From Micrococcales bacterium (lineage in GTDB: Bacteria; Actinomycetota; Actinomycetes; Actinomycetales; Microbacteriaceae), in contig CANGEU010000002.1 of the NCBI GenBank assembly GCA_947452985.1, positions 52,087-116,086 of the forward strand: a DNA stretch of 64,000 nucleotides, given 5' to 3'. Positions 8,940 to 18,116 of this stretch are shown one piece after another. The position numbers and the translations under genes are program-made. The stretch's first letter is position 1. The number at the start of each line of letters is the position of its first letter. The notes under the pieces are model-generated. The model had not been told where the DNA came from. It saw only the letters and a list, made by a program, of their open reading frames with translations, and did no database searches.

Positions 8940-10613
8940 ATGGCTACCGCAACCATGAATCCAGCAACTCCAGTTGTGCCACGCGATAAGGGACGCATCC
9001 TTGTTGATTGGCTAACCACTACCGATCACAAGAAGATTGGTTACCTCTACCTCATTACTTCATTTGTCTACTTCCTCATTGGTGGAGTTATGGCGCTGAT
9101 GATCCGCGCCCAGCTCACCATGCCGGGTCTTCAAATTGTTGGCTCAAAAGAGCAGTACAACCAGCTGTTCACCATGCACGGCACCATCATGTTGCTCATG
9201 TTTGCAACTCCGTTGTTTGCCGCGTTTGCAAACATCTTGATGCCAGTTCAAATTGGTGCCCCAGATGTTGCATTCCCTCGCTTGAACGCCATTGCTTACT
9301 GGTTCTACTTCTTCGGTAGTCTGGTTGCAGTAGCTGGTTTCTTCACCCCACAGGGAGCTGCTTCGTTCGGTTGGTTCGCTTACGTTCCGCTTTCTACTAC
9401 GACCTTCTCACCTGGAATTGGTGGAGACCTTTGGGTATTCGGTCTAGCCCTTGGTGGTTTTGGAACCATCATGGGTGGTGTCAACTTCATCACCACAATC
9501 TTGACCATGCGCGCACCTGGTATGACCATGTTCCGTATGCCAGTTTTCACCTGGAACACCCTGGTTACTTCGATCCTGGTAATCATGTGTTTCCCACCAT
9601 TGGCCGCGGCGCTATTCGCACTTGGAGCGGACCGTAAGTTCGGTTCCCACATTTTCGACCCAGCCAACGGTGGCGCCATGCTTTGGCAACACCTGTTCTG
9701 GTTCTTCGGTCACCCAGAGGTTTACATCATCGCCCTACCGTTCTTCGGAATCATCTCGGAGATCATGCCGGTGTTCAGCCGTAAGCCAATCTTCGGTTAC
9801 AAGACTCTTATCTACGCAACCATCGCAATTGCAGCTCTTTCAATGACCGTATGGGCGCACCACATGTACGTAACCGGACAGGTATTGTTGCCGTTCTTCG
9901 CTTTCACCACCATGCTGATCGCAGTGCCAACCGGTGTTAAGGTATTCAACTGGATCGGTACCTTGTGGCGCGGCTCGGTTAGCTTCGAAACTCCAATGCT
10001 TTGGTCGCTCGGCTTCCTAACCACCTTCATTTTCGGTGGTCTGACCGGTGTTATCCTTTCCAGCCCGACCCTAGACTTCGCACTCAGCGACAGCTACTTC
10101 GTAGTTGCCCACTTCCACTACGTAATATTCGGTACCGTCGTGTTCGCTATGTTTGCGGGAATCTTCTTCTGGTACCCAAAGATGACTGGAAAGATGCTGA
10201 ACGAGCGCCTCGGAAAGGTTCAGTTCTGGATGCTCTTTGTTGGCTTCCACGGCACCTTCCTAGTGCAGCACTGGCTTGGTGTCCAGGGTATGCCCCGACG
10301 TTACGCAACCTACCTTCCTGAGGATGGATTCACCTTCCTCAATGAGGTATCAACCGCTGGTTCGGTTTTGCTAGCTCTCTCGTTCATCCCATTCCTGTGG
10401 AACGTGTACATCACTCACCGCAAGGGTGTGAAGGTGACCGTAAACGATCCTTGGGGTTATGGACGTTCACTCGAGTGGGCAACCGCTTCACCATTCCCTC
10501 GCCACAACTTCACTTCGATTCCAGTGATTCGCTCAGAGTCGCCAGCATTTGACCTGAATCACCCAGAGGCAAGTGACGCGGTAGCGACCAAGAAGATAGT
10601 AAAGAAGGGCTAA
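8940..10613 (+). CDS. ctaD: Cytochrome c oxidase subunit I
   Basis: Catalytic haem-copper subunit of the aa3-type proton-pumping terminal oxidase, 557 aa with about 12 membrane helices. Visible ligands and motifs: TMHGTIM (low-spin haem His), GHPEVYI (CuB His and the His-Tyr crosslink), WAHHM (CuB His pair) and VAHFHYVI (haem a3 and haem a His). It starts 2 nt after the ctaC stop. No ctaE (subunit III) or qcrCAB genes are in this window, so these must lie elsewhere. Confidence 0.98.
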   Translation: MATATMNPATPVVPRDKGRILVDWLTTTDHKKIGYLYLITSFVYFLIGGVMALMIRAQLTMPGLQIVGSKEQYNQLFTMHGTIMLLMFATPLFAAFANILMPVQIGAPDVAFPRLNAIAYWFYFFGSLVAVAGFFTPQGAASFGWFAYVPLSTTTFSPGIGGDLWVFGLALGGFGTIMGGVNFITTILTMRAPGMTMFRMPVFTWNTLVTSILVIMCFPPLAAALFALGADRKFGSHIFDPANGGAMLWQHLFWFFGHPEVYIIALPFFGIISEIMPVFSRKPIFGYKTLIYATIAIAALSMTVWAHHMYVTGQVLLPFFAFTTMLIAVPTGVKVFNWIGTLWRGSVSFETPMLWSLGFLTTFIFGGLTGVILSSPTLDFALSDSYFVVAHFHYVIFGTVVFAMFAGIFFWYPKMTGKMLNERLGKVQFWMLFVGFHGTFLVQHWLGVQGMPRRYATYLPEDGFTFLNEVSTAGSVLLALSFIPFLWNVYITHRKGVKVTVNDPWGYGRSLEWATASPFPRHNFTSIPVIRSESPAFDLNHPEASDAVATKKIVKKG

Positions 10614-10616
10614 TTC

Positions 10617-11069
10617 ATGCGCACTAATGCGAGACTGTTCTGGCTCCTAACCGTTTTCTACATAATTGCAGCTGTCGGTTACGCCCTAGTGGGCCTCAAT
10701 GAGCCATACCAGGGCCTTAAAGATGGCGGTCCGTCTCTAGGTTCCCTCAAGGTTGAAATTGTTGGTACTGCCGCAATTGCAATGCTTGCAATCATGTCGG
10801 CCTTCATTGCCTTCTATCTAGGTAAAACTGGCAGCAATCAGGGTCCAGTTCCTGAAGACAATCCAATGGCTAAAATCTCAGACGGTGAATCCGAAATCGG
10901 TTTCTTCAACGCCTGGAGCTGGTGGCCATTCTTCCTAGGTCTTTTCGGTGCAATTGTCTTCGCGTCGTTGGCGGTCGGTTGGTGGCTATTCATTATTGGA
11001 TTCCCGCTGGCTGTCGTTGCTTTGATCGGCTTTGTCTTCGAAAACTCTCGCGGACAGCACGCACACTAA
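10617..11069 (+). CDS. ctaF: Actinobacterial cytochrome c oxidase subunit IV
   Basis: 150 aa, four predicted membrane helices (two near residues 8-28 and 45-70, two near 100-145), with the actinobacterial CtaF features of a GYALVGLNEPYQG loop and FFNAWSWWPF. It is a structural subunit of the bcc-aa3 supercomplex and has no cofactor. It starts 3 nt after ctaD and ends just before a strong bidirectional terminator, closing the operon. Confidence 0.92.
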   Translation: MRTNARLFWLLTVFYIIAAVGYALVGLNEPYQGLKDGGPSLGSLKVEIVGTAAIAMLAIMSAFIAFYLGKTGSNQGPVPEDNPMAKISDGESEIGFFNAWSWWPFFLGLFGAIVFASLAVGWWLFIIGFPLAVVALIGFVFENSRGQHAH

Positions 11070-11077
11070 CAAGAGTC

Positions 11078-11119
11078 AGAGAAAATCCCCAGCACTTTTC
11101 AGTGCTGGGGATTTTCTCT
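11078..11119. terminator. Bidirectional rho-independent terminator between ctaF and fabF
   Basis: A perfect 19-bp inverted repeat with a 4-nt TTTC loop: AGAGAAAATCCCCAGCACT and its complement. The A/T-rich outer stem gives a U-run in either direction. It separates two convergent operons, ctaCDF and aceE-fab. Confidence 0.93.
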
Positions 11120-11127
11120 TTAAGCTT

Positions 11128-12360
11128 TTATTCGTAGCTGCGGAAGGCAACAACAGCATTGTGACCGCCAAAGCCAAAGCTGTTGCTGATTGCCAGAATA
11201 GGGCCGTCAGGAAGCTTTCTAGGGCTGGTTACAACGTCTAGAGGAATCTCTGGGTCTTGGTTGTCCAGGTTGATGGTAGGGGGAGCGGTACGCTCCTTCA
11301 GTGCCAAAACCGTAAATACGGCCTCGATAGCTCCTGCCCCACCTAGCAGGTGGCCGGTAGAAGCTTTAGTAGCCGAAATGGCTATCTGGCCCAGGTGATC
11401 TCCAAATACACGCTTTAGAGCCGTGTATTCGGCGATGTCACCAACCGGAGTGCTGGTTGCGTGGGCGTTAATGTGGACCACATCTTCAATCGAAGCGTTT
11501 GCCTGCTTCAATGCCGCAAGTACGGCGCGAGCTGCTCCGCTACCCTCAGGGTCTGGAGCGGTGATGTGATAAGCATCAGAGGTTACTGCACCACCGACTA
11601 GGTAGGCGTAGATCTTGGCTCCACGGGCTAATGCGTGCTCTTCGGTTTCAAGAACCATGGCACCGCCGCCTTCACCCATTACGAAGCCATCGCGGGCCAC
11701 GTCGTATGGGCGGGAGGCAAGTTCTGGTTCATCATTACGACGCGAGGTTGCGTGCATTGCCGCGAAAGCTGAAATTGGGAGTGGGTGAATCGCTGCCTCA
11801 CAACCACCGGCAACCACGATGTCGATTTCACCAGACTGAAGTCGGGTGATTGCGTTGGCAATTGCCTCAGTGCTAGAAGCACAAGCAGAAACTGAGGTGC
11901 GAACTCCACCACGGGCAGCGAGGTCCATGCCGATGGCAGCTGCCGGACCGTTTGGCATAAGCATTGGAACGGTCATCGGAAGAACTCGACGAGGACCACG
12001 TTCTTTTAGAGTGTCGAATGCATCGAGCAGAGTCCAAACTCCGCCGATGCCGGTTGAGAATTCAACGGCAAGTCTTTCTGGCTCCACCGAGGGTGTTCCA
12101 GCATCGGCCCAAGCTTCACGGGCGGCGATTAGCGCAAACTGGCTCGAAGGGTCGAGCCGCTTGCACTCTTGAAGGGTGAGCACCTCGCTGGCCGGGACTT
12201 TAGCCTGGCCAGCGAAGGTAACCGGAATCTCGTACTGGGCGACCCACGGCTGCTCAAGAGTCGAGATTCCCGACTTCCCAGCAAGCAGTGCGTCCCAGGT
12301 AGAACGTACGTCTCCACCTAGTGGTGTGGTTGCACCTAATCCAGTTACTACGATCTTCAC
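11128..12360 (-). CDS. fabF: Beta-ketoacyl-ACP synthase II
   Basis: Condensing enzyme that elongates acyl-ACP with malonyl-ACP. 410 aa. The Cys-His-His triad is visible: VSACASS (nucleophile), NAHATSTPVGD and GHLLGGAGAIEA; the C-terminal FGFGGHN loop is also present. Last gene of the aceE-fabD-fabH-acpP-fabF cluster. Start ATG at 12360, 20 nt after the acpP stop. Confidence 0.97.
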   Translation of the reverse strand: MKIVVTGLGATTPLGGDVRSTWDALLAGKSGISTLEQPWVAQYEIPVTFAGQAKVPASEVLTLQECKRLDPSSQFALIAAREAWADAGTPSVEPERLAVEFSTGIGGVWTLLDAFDTLKERGPRRVLPMTVPMLMPNGPAAAIGMDLAARGGVRTSVSACASSTEAIANAITRLQSGEIDIVVAGGCEAAIHPLPISAFAAMHATSRRNDEPELASRPYDVARDGFVMGEGGGAMVLETEEHALARGAKIYAYLVGGAVTSDAYHITAPDPEGSGAARAVLAALKQANASIEDVVHINAHATSTPVGDIAEYTALKRVFGDHLGQIAISATKASTGHLLGGAGAIEAVFTVLALKERTAPPTINLDNQDPEIPLDVVTSPRKLPDGPILAISNSFGFGGHNAVVAFRSYE

Positions 12361-12380
12361 GAAAACTCTCCCAGTTTTAG

Positions 12381-12626
12381 TTACTGGTTGTCTGCGATGT
12401 AGTTAACAGCGTCAGCAACGGTTACGAGGTTCTTAACTTCCTCGTCAGGAATCTTTACGCCGAACTTGTCTTCTGCGTTTACAACGATGGTCATCATCGA
12501 GATTGAGTCGATGTCTAGGTCATCGCTGAAGCTCTTGTCCATCTGTACTGACTCGGCAGCAAGACCGGTCTCTTCGTTTACTAGCTCGGCTAGGCCAGCA
12601 AGTACTTCATCCTTTGACAGTGCCAT
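12381..12626 (-). CDS. acpP: Acyl carrier protein
   Basis: 81-aa acidic carrier. The phosphopantetheine Ser lies in DLDIDSISMM, where most ACPs read DSL; here the residue after Ser is Ile, a mild change. The C-terminal part (AEDKFGVKIPDEEV) is typical. AAGGAG lies 7 nt upstream of ATG. Placed between fabH and fabF, as in other actinobacterial FAS-II clusters. Confidence 0.96.
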   Translation of the reverse strand: MALSKDEVLAGLAELVNEETGLAAESVQMDKSFSDDLDIDSISMMTIVVNAEDKFGVKIPDEEVKNLVTVADAVNYIADNQ

Positions 12627-12660
12627 GGTTTCTCCTTATGGGTTATTTATCTATTCAATT

Positions 12661-13662
12661 TTAGGGCAGAACTACTACTTGAGCGCCGAAGGCAAGTCCT
12701 GCGCCGAAGCCAATTTCCAGTGCCAAACCGCCCGACTTGACGGCCCCGCTGCTTAGCAATTCGTGCATGGCCAATGGAATGCTGGCTGCTGAAGTGTTTC
12801 CGGTGTTGATGATGTCACGGGCTACCACAACCGAATCTGGAAGTTCTAGCTGTTTCGCTAGTTCATCGATGATTCGAATGTTGGCCTGGTGGGTAACCAG
12901 TGCGCTCAAGTCTTCTGGCTTCACGCCGGCAACTTCGAGTGCTTGCTTGGCAACCTTCGCCATTTCCCAGACTGCCCAACGGAAGACGGTTTGCCCTTCT
13001 TGGTGCAAAGTTGGCCAAGCTGCTGTTCCATCTCGGAATTCCAGTAACGACGAGGTCATGCTCACGGCATCCCATTTAGAGCCGTCTGAACCCCAAACCG
13101 AAGGGGAAATTCCTGGTGTCTCCGACGGGCCAACGATAGCGGCGCCAGCTCCATCGCCAAGCAGGAAAGAGATGCTGCGGTCGGTTGGGTCGATAAAGTC
13201 GCTGAGCTTTTCGCCACCAACAACCAACACGTATTTTGCCATTCCTGAACGAACCAGAGCGTCGGCCTGGGCAATCCCGTAGCAATAGCCGGCACAAGCT
13301 GCCGAGACGTCGTAAGCCGGCGCTGGGTTAGCACCCACCTTGTCGGCAAGAAGAGTAGCTGCAGACGGAGTTTGGAATGGGTGAGTGATGGTGCTGAAAA
13401 TTACCGCGCCGATTTCCTTCGGATCAATACCAGCCTTGGTAATTGCTTCATTCGAAGCCTCAACAGCCATGTCCATCAGGCTGCGATCTTTGCTTGCACG
13501 CCTGCGGGTGACGATACCGGTGCGCTGACGAATCCATTCGTCGCTTGAATCGATAGGACCAGCCACGTCATCGTTGGTAACAACCAAATCACCGCGCGCA
13601 GCACCTAGGGCATAAATTTTCGAGAACTTGACTGCCTGATATTGGTTTAGTGTTGCGGTCAC
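12661..13662 (-). CDS. fabH: Beta-ketoacyl-ACP synthase III
   Basis: Starts fatty acid synthesis by condensing acyl-CoA with malonyl-ACP; in actinobacteria it usually prefers branched primers. 333 aa. The Cys-His-Asn triad is visible in SAACAGY, THQANIR and INTGNTSAAS. It lies between fabD and acpP on the same strand with short gaps, so co-expression is likely. The ORF's first ~15 residues are poorly conserved in the family. Confidence 0.96.
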   Translation of the reverse strand: MTATLNQYQAVKFSKIYALGAARGDLVVTNDDVAGPIDSSDEWIRQRTGIVTRRRASKDRSLMDMAVEASNEAITKAGIDPKEIGAVIFSTITHPFQTPSAATLLADKVGANPAPAYDVSAACAGYCYGIAQADALVRSGMAKYVLVVGGEKLSDFIDPTDRSISFLLGDGAGAAIVGPSETPGISPSVWGSDGSKWDAVSMTSSLLEFRDGTAAWPTLHQEGQTVFRWAVWEMAKVAKQALEVAGVKPEDLSALVTHQANIRIIDELAKQLELPDSVVVARDIINTGNTSAASIPLAMHELLSSGAVKSGGLALEIGFGAGLAFGAQVVVLP

Positions 13663-13671
13663 TGGTGGCTC

Positions 13672-14589
13672 CTAACCGTGGTTCTTTGCAAGTTCTAAAG
13701 CTGCGTCAATTTGGTCCGGAGTTTTTAGAGCCAAGGTTTCAACACCAGGCATTCCGCGTTTGGCCAGACCAGCCAAAGTTCCGGCAGGGGAGAGTTCAAT
13801 TAGCCCGGTGACGCCGGCCGCGACCATGGCATCCATGCAAAGGTCCCAGCGAACTGGATTTGAAACTTGGTTCACCAAAAGGTTTAGGTACTCCGAACCA
13901 GATTTAACAATTGAGCCGCCTTTGTTGGTCCAAAGGTTTAGCGTTGCGTCTGAAGTAGCTATTCCTGCGGCGTAGTTCGCCAATTCAGCCACTGCTGGTT
14001 CCATGAAGTTGGTGTGGAAAGCACCGGCAACAGCCAAAGGTATAACTCGAGTGCCGGCTAGTGGTTCAGCAGCCAGTGCTGTGATGGAATCGGCATCTCC
14101 GGCGGCCACAATTTGACCCGAGCCGTTGTAGTTGGCAGCTGAAAGGCCTCTTGCGGTCAGGTATGCCACAACCTCATCGCGGTCTCCACCCAAAACGGCT
14201 GCCATGGATGACTTGGTCAGAGCTGCAGCCTTAGCCATCTCTGAACCGCGCTTGGTTACAAACTCCATGGCGGTAGCCGTGTCAAAGACACCAGCGATCG
14301 AAGCGGCGGCAAGTTCGCCAACCGAGTGGCCAGCAACACCAGCCACATTTGAAATACCTGCAGCGGCGAGAGCAGCGTAAGAGGCCAGCGACGCTGCAAC
14401 AATCAGAGGTTGCGCGATAGCCGTGTCTTTGATGGTGTCGGCATCGCTCAAAGTTCCGTAGGTCTGCAGATCTAAACCGGAAGCCGACTGAGCAATTTCA
14501 AGGCTCTGCTTGAAGGCTGGTAACTCAAGCCAAGGGCTCAGGAAACCAGGTGTTTGAGAACCTTGACCAGGGCAAACAATAACTAGCAT
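13672..14589 (-). CDS. fabD: Malonyl-CoA:ACP malonyltransferase
   Basis: Loads malonate onto ACP. 305 aa, normal length. Nucleophile elbow GHSVGELAAA (Ser ~93), oxyanion region PGQGSQ at the N-terminus and AFHTNFM with the catalytic His. It begins 9 nt after the aceE stop. In many actinobacteria a PucR-like regulator (FasR) gene lies between aceE and fabD; none is present here. Confidence 0.96.
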   Translation of the reverse strand: MLVIVCPGQGSQTPGFLSPWLELPAFKQSLEIAQSASGLDLQTYGTLSDADTIKDTAIAQPLIVAASLASYAALAAAGISNVAGVAGHSVGELAAASIAGVFDTATAMEFVTKRGSEMAKAAALTKSSMAAVLGGDRDEVVAYLTARGLSAANYNGSGQIVAAGDADSITALAAEPLAGTRVIPLAVAGAFHTNFMEPAVAELANYAAGIATSDATLNLWTNKGGSIVKSGSEYLNLLVNQVSNPVRWDLCMDAMVAAGVTGLIELSPAGTLAGLAKRGMPGVETLALKTPDQIDAALELAKNHG

Positions 14590-14598
14590 GGGGAAAGT

Positions 14599-17325
14599 TT
14601 ATGCCTCGCCGCCGGCGCTACCGCTGTTGCCAGCGTTGACGTCGTGGAGGCGGTACTTTTCGATTGCCTGTGCCGGTGCAGTGGCATCCATTTCGCCTCG
14701 GGCTACCAATTGCTCGAGGACACGGACAACCACCGAGGGACCATCGATCTTGAAGTGTCGACGGGCTGCAGCACGGGTATCCGAGAAACCGAAACCTTCA
14801 GCACCCAAAGTGGCATAGTCGCCAGGTACCCATTCGCGAATCTGGTCTGGGACCTGGTGCATGTAGTCGCTAACCGCGAGGAAAGGACCGTGGTGTCCAG
14901 CAAGTTTCTGAGTAACGTATGGCTGCTCAACTGGTGCGCCAGGGTTTAGGAAGCGTTCTTCGTTGCGGCGAAGACCGTCGCGGCGAAGTTCGGTCCAAGA
15001 GGTAACCGACCAGATGTCCGCTGAAACTCCCCAGTCTGCCTGCAGAAGTTCTGCCGCTTCCTGAGCCCAGCGAAGGGCTACACCGGAGGCGAGAATCTGA
15101 GCTTTACGACCTTCGGCTGGGTTGTTGTAAACCTTGTGGATTCCTCGAACAATACCCTCTACGTCTGCGCCTTCAGGCTCAGCTGGCTGAACCATTGGCT
15201 CGTTGTAAACGGTTAGGTAGTACATCACGTTTGGATCCGAATGGGTTCCACCGTACATGCGCTCGATACCGGAACGAATGATGTGGCCGATTTCGTAAGC
15301 AAATGCAGGGTCGTAGCTAAGCACGGCATCGTTGGTTGCAGCGATGATCGGTGAGTGACCGTCGGCGTGCTGCAAACCTTCACCGGTAAGGGTGGTGCGA
15401 CCTGCAGTAGCGCCGATTAGGAAACCACGGCTCAACTGGTCGGCTGCAGCCCAGATCGAGTCAGCGGTGCGCTGGAAACCGAACATCGAGTAGAACACGT
15501 AGAACGGAATAATCGCCTGACCGTGGGTTGCGTAGCTGGTTGCAGCAGCAGCGAAAGCAGCCACCGATCCAGCCTCGTTGATTCCGGTGTGGATGATTTG
15601 ACCTGAATCTGATTCCTTGTAGGAAAGCAAGATGTCGCGGTCTACCGAAATGTAGTGCTGACCCTGTGGGTTATAAATCTTGGCGGTCGGGAAGAAGGCG
15701 TCCATACCAAAGGTACGTGCTTCATCAGGGATGATCATCGCTATGCGCTGACCAAATTCTGGTGCACGAAGTAGGTCCTTCAAAAGGCGAACAAAGCCCA
15801 TGGTGGTAGCAACTTCTTGAGTTCCGCTTCCACCCTTCGAAATCTCGTAGGTTTTGTCTTCAGGAAGTTTGAAGTCAACATACTTACTGCGACGCTCTGG
15901 AAGGTAGCCACCGAGGGCGCGACGGCGCTCGTGAAGGTACTGAATTTCTGGAGCATCCTGTCCTGGGTGGAAGTAAGGAGGCTGGTATGGATTCTCTTCA
16001 AGCTGAGCGTCCGAAATTGGAATGCGAAGTTCGTCGCGGAAACCCTTAAGGTTATCCAGAGTCATCTTCTTCATCTGGTGGGTTGCGTTGCGTCCTTCGA
16101 ATGACTTGCCAAGAGTGAAGCCCTTGATGGTCTTCGCCAAGATAACGGTTGGCTGGCCCTTGTGCTCAACTGCTGCCTTGTAGGCTGCGTAAACCTTGCG
16201 GTAGTCGTGACCTCCGCGCTTTAGACCCCAAATCTGCTCGTCGGTCATGTGTTCAACCAACTTGGCAGTGCGTGGGTCGCGGCCGAAGAAGTTTTCGCGA
16301 ACGAACGCGCCGTCTTCGGTCTTGTAGGTCTGGTAGTCGCCATCTGGCGTCTTGTTCATCAAATCAACCAACGCGCCGTCGGTGTCGTTGGCTAGGAGAG
16401 TGTCCCATTCGCGACCCCAGACGACCTTGATGACGTTCCAACCTGCACCGCGGAAGAAGCTTTCCAATTCCTGGATGATCTTGCCGTTACCTCGAACAGG
16501 TCCGTCAAGGCGCTGAAGGTTACAGTTCACAACGAAAGTTAGGTTGTCTAGACCATCGTTGGCGGCAAGCTGAAGCGCGCCACGGCTTTCAACTTCGTCT
16601 AGTTCGCCATCGCCCAAGAACGCCCAAACATGCTGCTCTGAGGTGTCCTTAAAGCCACGGCCCTGAAGGTAACGGTTGAACTGAGCCTGGTAAATCGCGT
16701 TGATTGGTCCAAGACCCATCGAAACAGTTGGGAACTGCCAGAAATCTGGCATCAGACGTGGGTGAGGATAGCTCGAGAGGCCACCGCCGGCATGAGACTT
16801 CTCCTGACGGAAACCGTCTAGCTGCGAAGCCGAAAGGCGACCTTCAAGGAATGCTCGGGCGTAAGGACCAGGCGATGCGTGACCCTGAACAAAAATCTGG
16901 TCACCACCAGATGGGTGGTCGGCTCCCTTGAAGAAGTGGTTGAAACCAACTTCATAAAGCGAAGCGCTTGAAGCAAAAGTTGAGATGTGTCCGCCAACGC
17001 CAACGCCGGGGCGCTGGGCTCGGTGAACCAACATGGCGGCATTCCAGCGCATCCAGGCACGGTAGGTGCGCTCGACGGTTTCGTCACCAGGGAATTCTGG
17101 CTCGTTTTCCGGTGCGATGGTGTTTAGGTAGTCGGTGGTTGGAACGATTGGTACGTTCAACTGAAGTTCGTGCGAGCGACGCAATAGGTTGAGCATGATT
17201 TCGCGTGCGCGACCACGACCGTGGACTCGAGCCACAGCATCCAGCGATTCCAACCATTCGCGAGTTTCTTCAGGGTCCTGGTCAGGATTGTGAACTGCGT
17301 AAGCGTCGTTGTTGTTCAGAGACAC
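14599..17325 (-). CDS. aceE: Pyruvate dehydrogenase E1 component (homodimeric)
   Basis: Thiamine-diphosphate enzyme that decarboxylates pyruvate and transfers the acetyl group to lipoyl E2. I choose GTG at 17325 (MSLNNNDAY) because AAAGGG lies 8 nt upstream and the usual N-terminus begins here; the track's 21 extra codons are probably leader. 908 aa. ThDP motif [10 protein letters not shown]...NLTFVVNCN is visible, as are the AceE regions GHISTFASS and [11 protein letters not shown]. It heads the fab cluster, linking acetyl-CoA supply to lipid synthesis. Its E2 and E3 partners are probably the sucB-like and lpd genes at 36.7-39.4 kb. Confidence 0.96.
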   Translation of the reverse strand: MSLNNNDAYAVHNPDQDPEETREWLESLDAVARVHGRGRAREIMLNLLRRSHELQLNVPIVPTTDYLNTIAPENEPEFPGDETVERTYRAWMRWNAAMLVHRAQRPGVGVGGHISTFASSASLYEVGFNHFFKGADHPSGGDQIFVQGHASPGPYARAFLEGRLSASQLDGFRQEKSHAGGGLSSYPHPRLMPDFWQFPTVSMGLGPINAIYQAQFNRYLQGRGFKDTSEQHVWAFLGDGELDEVESRGALQLAANDGLDNLTFVVNCNLQRLDGPVRGNGKIIQELESFFRGAGWNVIKVVWGREWDTLLANDTDGALVDLMNKTPDGDYQTYKTEDGAFVRENFFGRDPRTAKLVEHMTDEQIWGLKRGGHDYRKVYAAYKAAVEHKGQPTVILAKTIKGFTLGKSFEGRNATHQMKKMTLDNLKGFRDELRIPISDAQLEENPYQPPYFHPGQDAPEIQYLHERRRALGGYLPERRSKYVDFKLPEDKTYEISKGGSGTQEVATTMGFVRLLKDLLRAPEFGQRIAMIIPDEARTFGMDAFFPTAKIYNPQGQHYISVDRDILLSYKESDSGQIIHTGINEAGSVAAFAAAATSYATHGQAIIPFYVFYSMFGFQRTADSIWAAADQLSRGFLIGATAGRTTLTGEGLQHADGHSPIIAATNDAVLSYDPAFAYEIGHIIRSGIERMYGGTHSDPNVMYYLTVYNEPMVQPAEPEGADVEGIVRGIHKVYNNPAEGRKAQILASGVALRWAQEAAELLQADWGVSADIWSVTSWTELRRDGLRRNEERFLNPGAPVEQPYVTQKLAGHHGPFLAVSDYMHQVPDQIREWVPGDYATLGAEGFGFSDTRAAARRHFKIDGPSVVVRVLEQLVARGEMDATAPAQAIEKYRLHDVNAGNSGSAGGEA

Positions 17326-17471
17326 CGAATACACCCTTTCGTGGGGGATTTGTAACAGGACAACTTTGTCACCTTGGTAAAGGCTCATTAAGTCTACTTC
17401 TGGAATGCTGGAATGAAACGCACTTTGCGATTGCTTAGTGTTGTTGAAGAGTAAAAACTAAGGAGACACGA

Positions 17472-17933
17472 ATGTCACTAATCATTGGCGATGCCGCACC
17501 AGACTTCAGCTTGATCAACCAGTTTGGCGAAACTGTAAGCCTTTCGCAGTTCAAGGGCGAGAAAAACGTTGTAATCGTGTTTTACCCACTGAGTTTCTCG
17601 GGCATTTGCACCGGCGAACTCTGCGAACTTCGCGATAACTTTGCACAGTTTGACCGCGCTGATGTTGAACTTCTCGCAATTTCTGTGGACTCCAAATTCG
17701 TTCAGAAGCTTTTTGCAGAGCAAGAGGGTTACAAGTTCTCGGTCCTGGCTGACTTCTGGCCGCACGGTGGTGTTGCGAAGGACTACGGGGTTTTCCTTGA
17801 GGACAGCGGTATTGCAAACCGAGCCACCTTCGTAATCAACAAAGAGGGCGAGTTGGTAGCCAAGTTCGTCACCGCACCAGGACAGGCTCGTTCGCTTGGT
17901 GAATACGAAAAGGCACTAGCAACACTCAACTAA
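17472..17933 (+). CDS. Peroxiredoxin (AhpE/BCP-like)
   Basis: 153 aa thioredoxin-fold peroxidase. The peroxidatic Cys is in FYPLSFSGICTGEL (Cys ~46); a second Cys follows five residues later (GELCEL). PDFSLINQFG at the N-terminus and RATFVINKEG near the C-terminus match the one-Cys AhpE branch known in actinobacteria. AAGGAG precedes ATG at good distance. Divergent from aceE; its own promoter presumably lies in the 146-nt gap. Confidence 0.92.
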   Translation: MSLIIGDAAPDFSLINQFGETVSLSQFKGEKNVVIVFYPLSFSGICTGELCELRDNFAQFDRADVELLAISVDSKFVQKLFAEQEGYKFSVLADFWPHGGVAKDYGVFLEDSGIANRATFVINKEGELVAKFVTAPGQARSLGEYEKALATLN

Positions 17934-17946
17934 TTTGGTCAAGGAT

Positions 17947-17976
17947 TTGCGCCAACCGCACAGGTTTGCGTATTCT
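17947..17976 (+). promoter_or_regulatory. Predicted promoter of tRNA-Val
   Basis: TTGCGC and TATTCT are separated by 18 nt. The predicted start falls about 5 nt before the mature tRNA 5' end. Confidence 0.55.
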
Positions 17977-17987
17977 TGTTCCTTGTT

Positions 17988-18060
17988 GGGCCTTTAGCTC
18001 AGTTGGTAGAGCGCCACGCTTACACCGTGGATGTCATCGGTTCGAGCCCGGTAGGGCCCA
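17988..18060 (+). tRNA. tRNA-Val (anticodon TAC)
   Basis: 73-nt cloverleaf read by eye: acceptor GGGCCTT/AGGGCCC, D-arm GCTCAGTTGGTAGAGC, anticodon stem CCACG/CGTGG with loop CTTACAC, and T-arm loop TTCGAGC. The anticodon TAC decodes GUA and other Val codons. The 3' CCA is not encoded (CAA follows the discriminator A). It is followed by its own terminator. Confidence 0.97.
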
Positions 18061-18068
18061 CAAATAGG

Positions 18069-18113
18069 TACCCGCGCATCAGAAGTAATTACTGATGCGC
18101 GGGTATTATTTTT
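18069..18113 (+). terminator. Rho-independent terminator of tRNA-Val
   Basis: Perfect 14-bp stem TACCCGCGCATCAG with its complement around a 9-nt loop, then TTATTTTT. The inner AGTAATTACT is itself palindromic and could extend the stem. Confidence 0.92.
18104..18109 (+). promoter_or_regulatory. Possible -10 element inside the terminator tail
   Basis: TATTAT overlaps the end of the terminator stem and lies exactly 7 nt before the ATG of the next gene, which has no ribosome binding site. No clear -35 is seen. Confidence 0.4.
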
Positions 18114-18116
18114 CTC

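Noticed and set aside
12737-13282. 181-aa plus-strand ORF opposite fabH
   Set aside because: Shadow frame within a strongly conserved enzyme; composition typical of antisense translation.
17326-17388. In-frame N-terminal extension of aceE
   Set aside because: A ribosome binding site (AAAGGG) and the family N-terminus both point to GTG 17325; the extension has no homology that I recognise.
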